Part shown: positions 6,190-6,304 of the stretch, piece after piece
Layout: each line of letters starts with the position of its first letter
Numbering within the stretch: the first letter of the stretch is position 1
Assembly (NCBI GenBank): GCA_029287645.1
Contig: JARFQS010000261.1
Location: forward strand, 1 to 6,304
Length of the DNA stretch: 6,304 nt
DNA from: Thermoanaerobaculia bacterium
GTDB taxonomy: Bacteria; Acidobacteriota; Thermoanaerobaculia; Multivoradales; JAHEKO01
Direction of reading: 5' to 3'
Position numbers and translations under genes: made by a program
The notes under the pieces: generated by a model
Database searches by the model: none
What the model was told of the DNA's origin: nothing
The model's input: only the letters and a program-made list of their open reading frames with translations

Positions 6190-6304
6190 CGACTCTCGAG
6201 ACCTCCTGGTTTCAAGCTACGTCGACTGCGGCCCTCGAGGGGGGCGAGATTCGAAGCGCTTCATCTTTGTGGCCGTCTCAAATCGGCGACCCGATTGTAG
6301 ATCC
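6190..6304 (-). promoter_or_regulatory. leader of the fol operon with short palindromes and a -10-like hexamer
   Basis: No gene is visible here. The - strand carries TACAAT at 6299-6294, one mismatch from the sigma-70 -10 consensus; its -35 partner would lie beyond the window. Three perfect palindromes follow towards the start codon: GAAGCGCTTC (6253-6262), CCCTCGAGGG (6232-6241) and TCTCGAGA (6194-6201). They could be operator half-sites or tiny hairpins. The assignment is speculative, and a promoter further upstream is equally possible. Confidence 0.3.
6202..6207 (-). promoter_or_regulatory. strong Shine-Dalgarno sequence of the pteridine reductase gene
   Basis: The - strand reads AGGAGG followed by T, a full match to the anti-Shine-Dalgarno sequence. 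It is 12 bases before the ATG at 6189, longer than the usual 5-9. A self-complementary TCTCGAGA (6194-6201) lies between them and could shorten the effective distance if it folded or paired. Confidence 0.65.

Noticed and set aside
6190..6304. Tetrahydrofolate riboswitch upstream of the fol operon
   Set aside because: The leader has about the right length, but I cannot find the conserved paired elements of the known THF riboswitch; only short palindromes are present.

Overview
This is a GC-rich bacterial window with five tightly packed genes and very little non-coding sequence. One gene is on the + strand and four are on the - strand. No rRNA, tRNA, mobile element, CRISPR array or phage signal is visible. 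The codon style, an exported protein with a phytase-like and a nuclease domain, and a folate cluster carrying a pteridine-reductase-like SDR would fit a free-living Gram-negative bacterium such as Acidobacteriota, Myxococcota or a related 'deltaproteobacterial' lineage. That placement is inference; no phylogenetic marker is present.

Layout. Bases 1-111 are non-coding leader. A + strand gene (112-1581) encodes a PLP-dependent class V aminotransferase-fold enzyme whose motifs match the NifS-like domain of eukaryotic molybdenum cofactor sulfurase (MOCOS/ABA3), but it has no MOSC domain. It meets the opposing gene tail to tail, with only 13 bases between the stop codons. Bases 1595-6189 on the - strand look like one operon, read from right to left: a PTR1-like pteridine reductase SDR (6189-5404), dihydroneopterin aldolase folB (5376-5008), HPPK folK (5004-4480), and a large exported protein (4483-1595) combining a phytase-like esterase domain, an OB-like region and an endonuclease/exonuclease/phosphatase domain. 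The gaps are 27 bases, 3 bases and a 4-base ATGA overlap, so co-translation is likely. Bases 6190-6304 are the operon leader.

How the genes work together. FolB and FolK catalyse successive steps of folate synthesis: dihydroneopterin to 6-hydroxymethyl-dihydropterin, then to its diphosphate. A PTR1/FolM-type reductase could reduce dihydrofolate or a dihydropterin at the end of the same pathway. The exported nuclease/phytase-like protein has no obvious folate role and may be linked only by transcription. The MOCOS-like desulfurase is a separate unit.

The best leads are: a His where the catalytic Tyr of the pteridine reductase should be, although the other PTR1 residues are kept; folB and folK in one reading frame separated by a single TGA and one sense codon; the three-part exported enzyme coupled to folK; and the stand-alone MOCOS-like domain with an altered cysteine motif. 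I see no clearly undescribed system.
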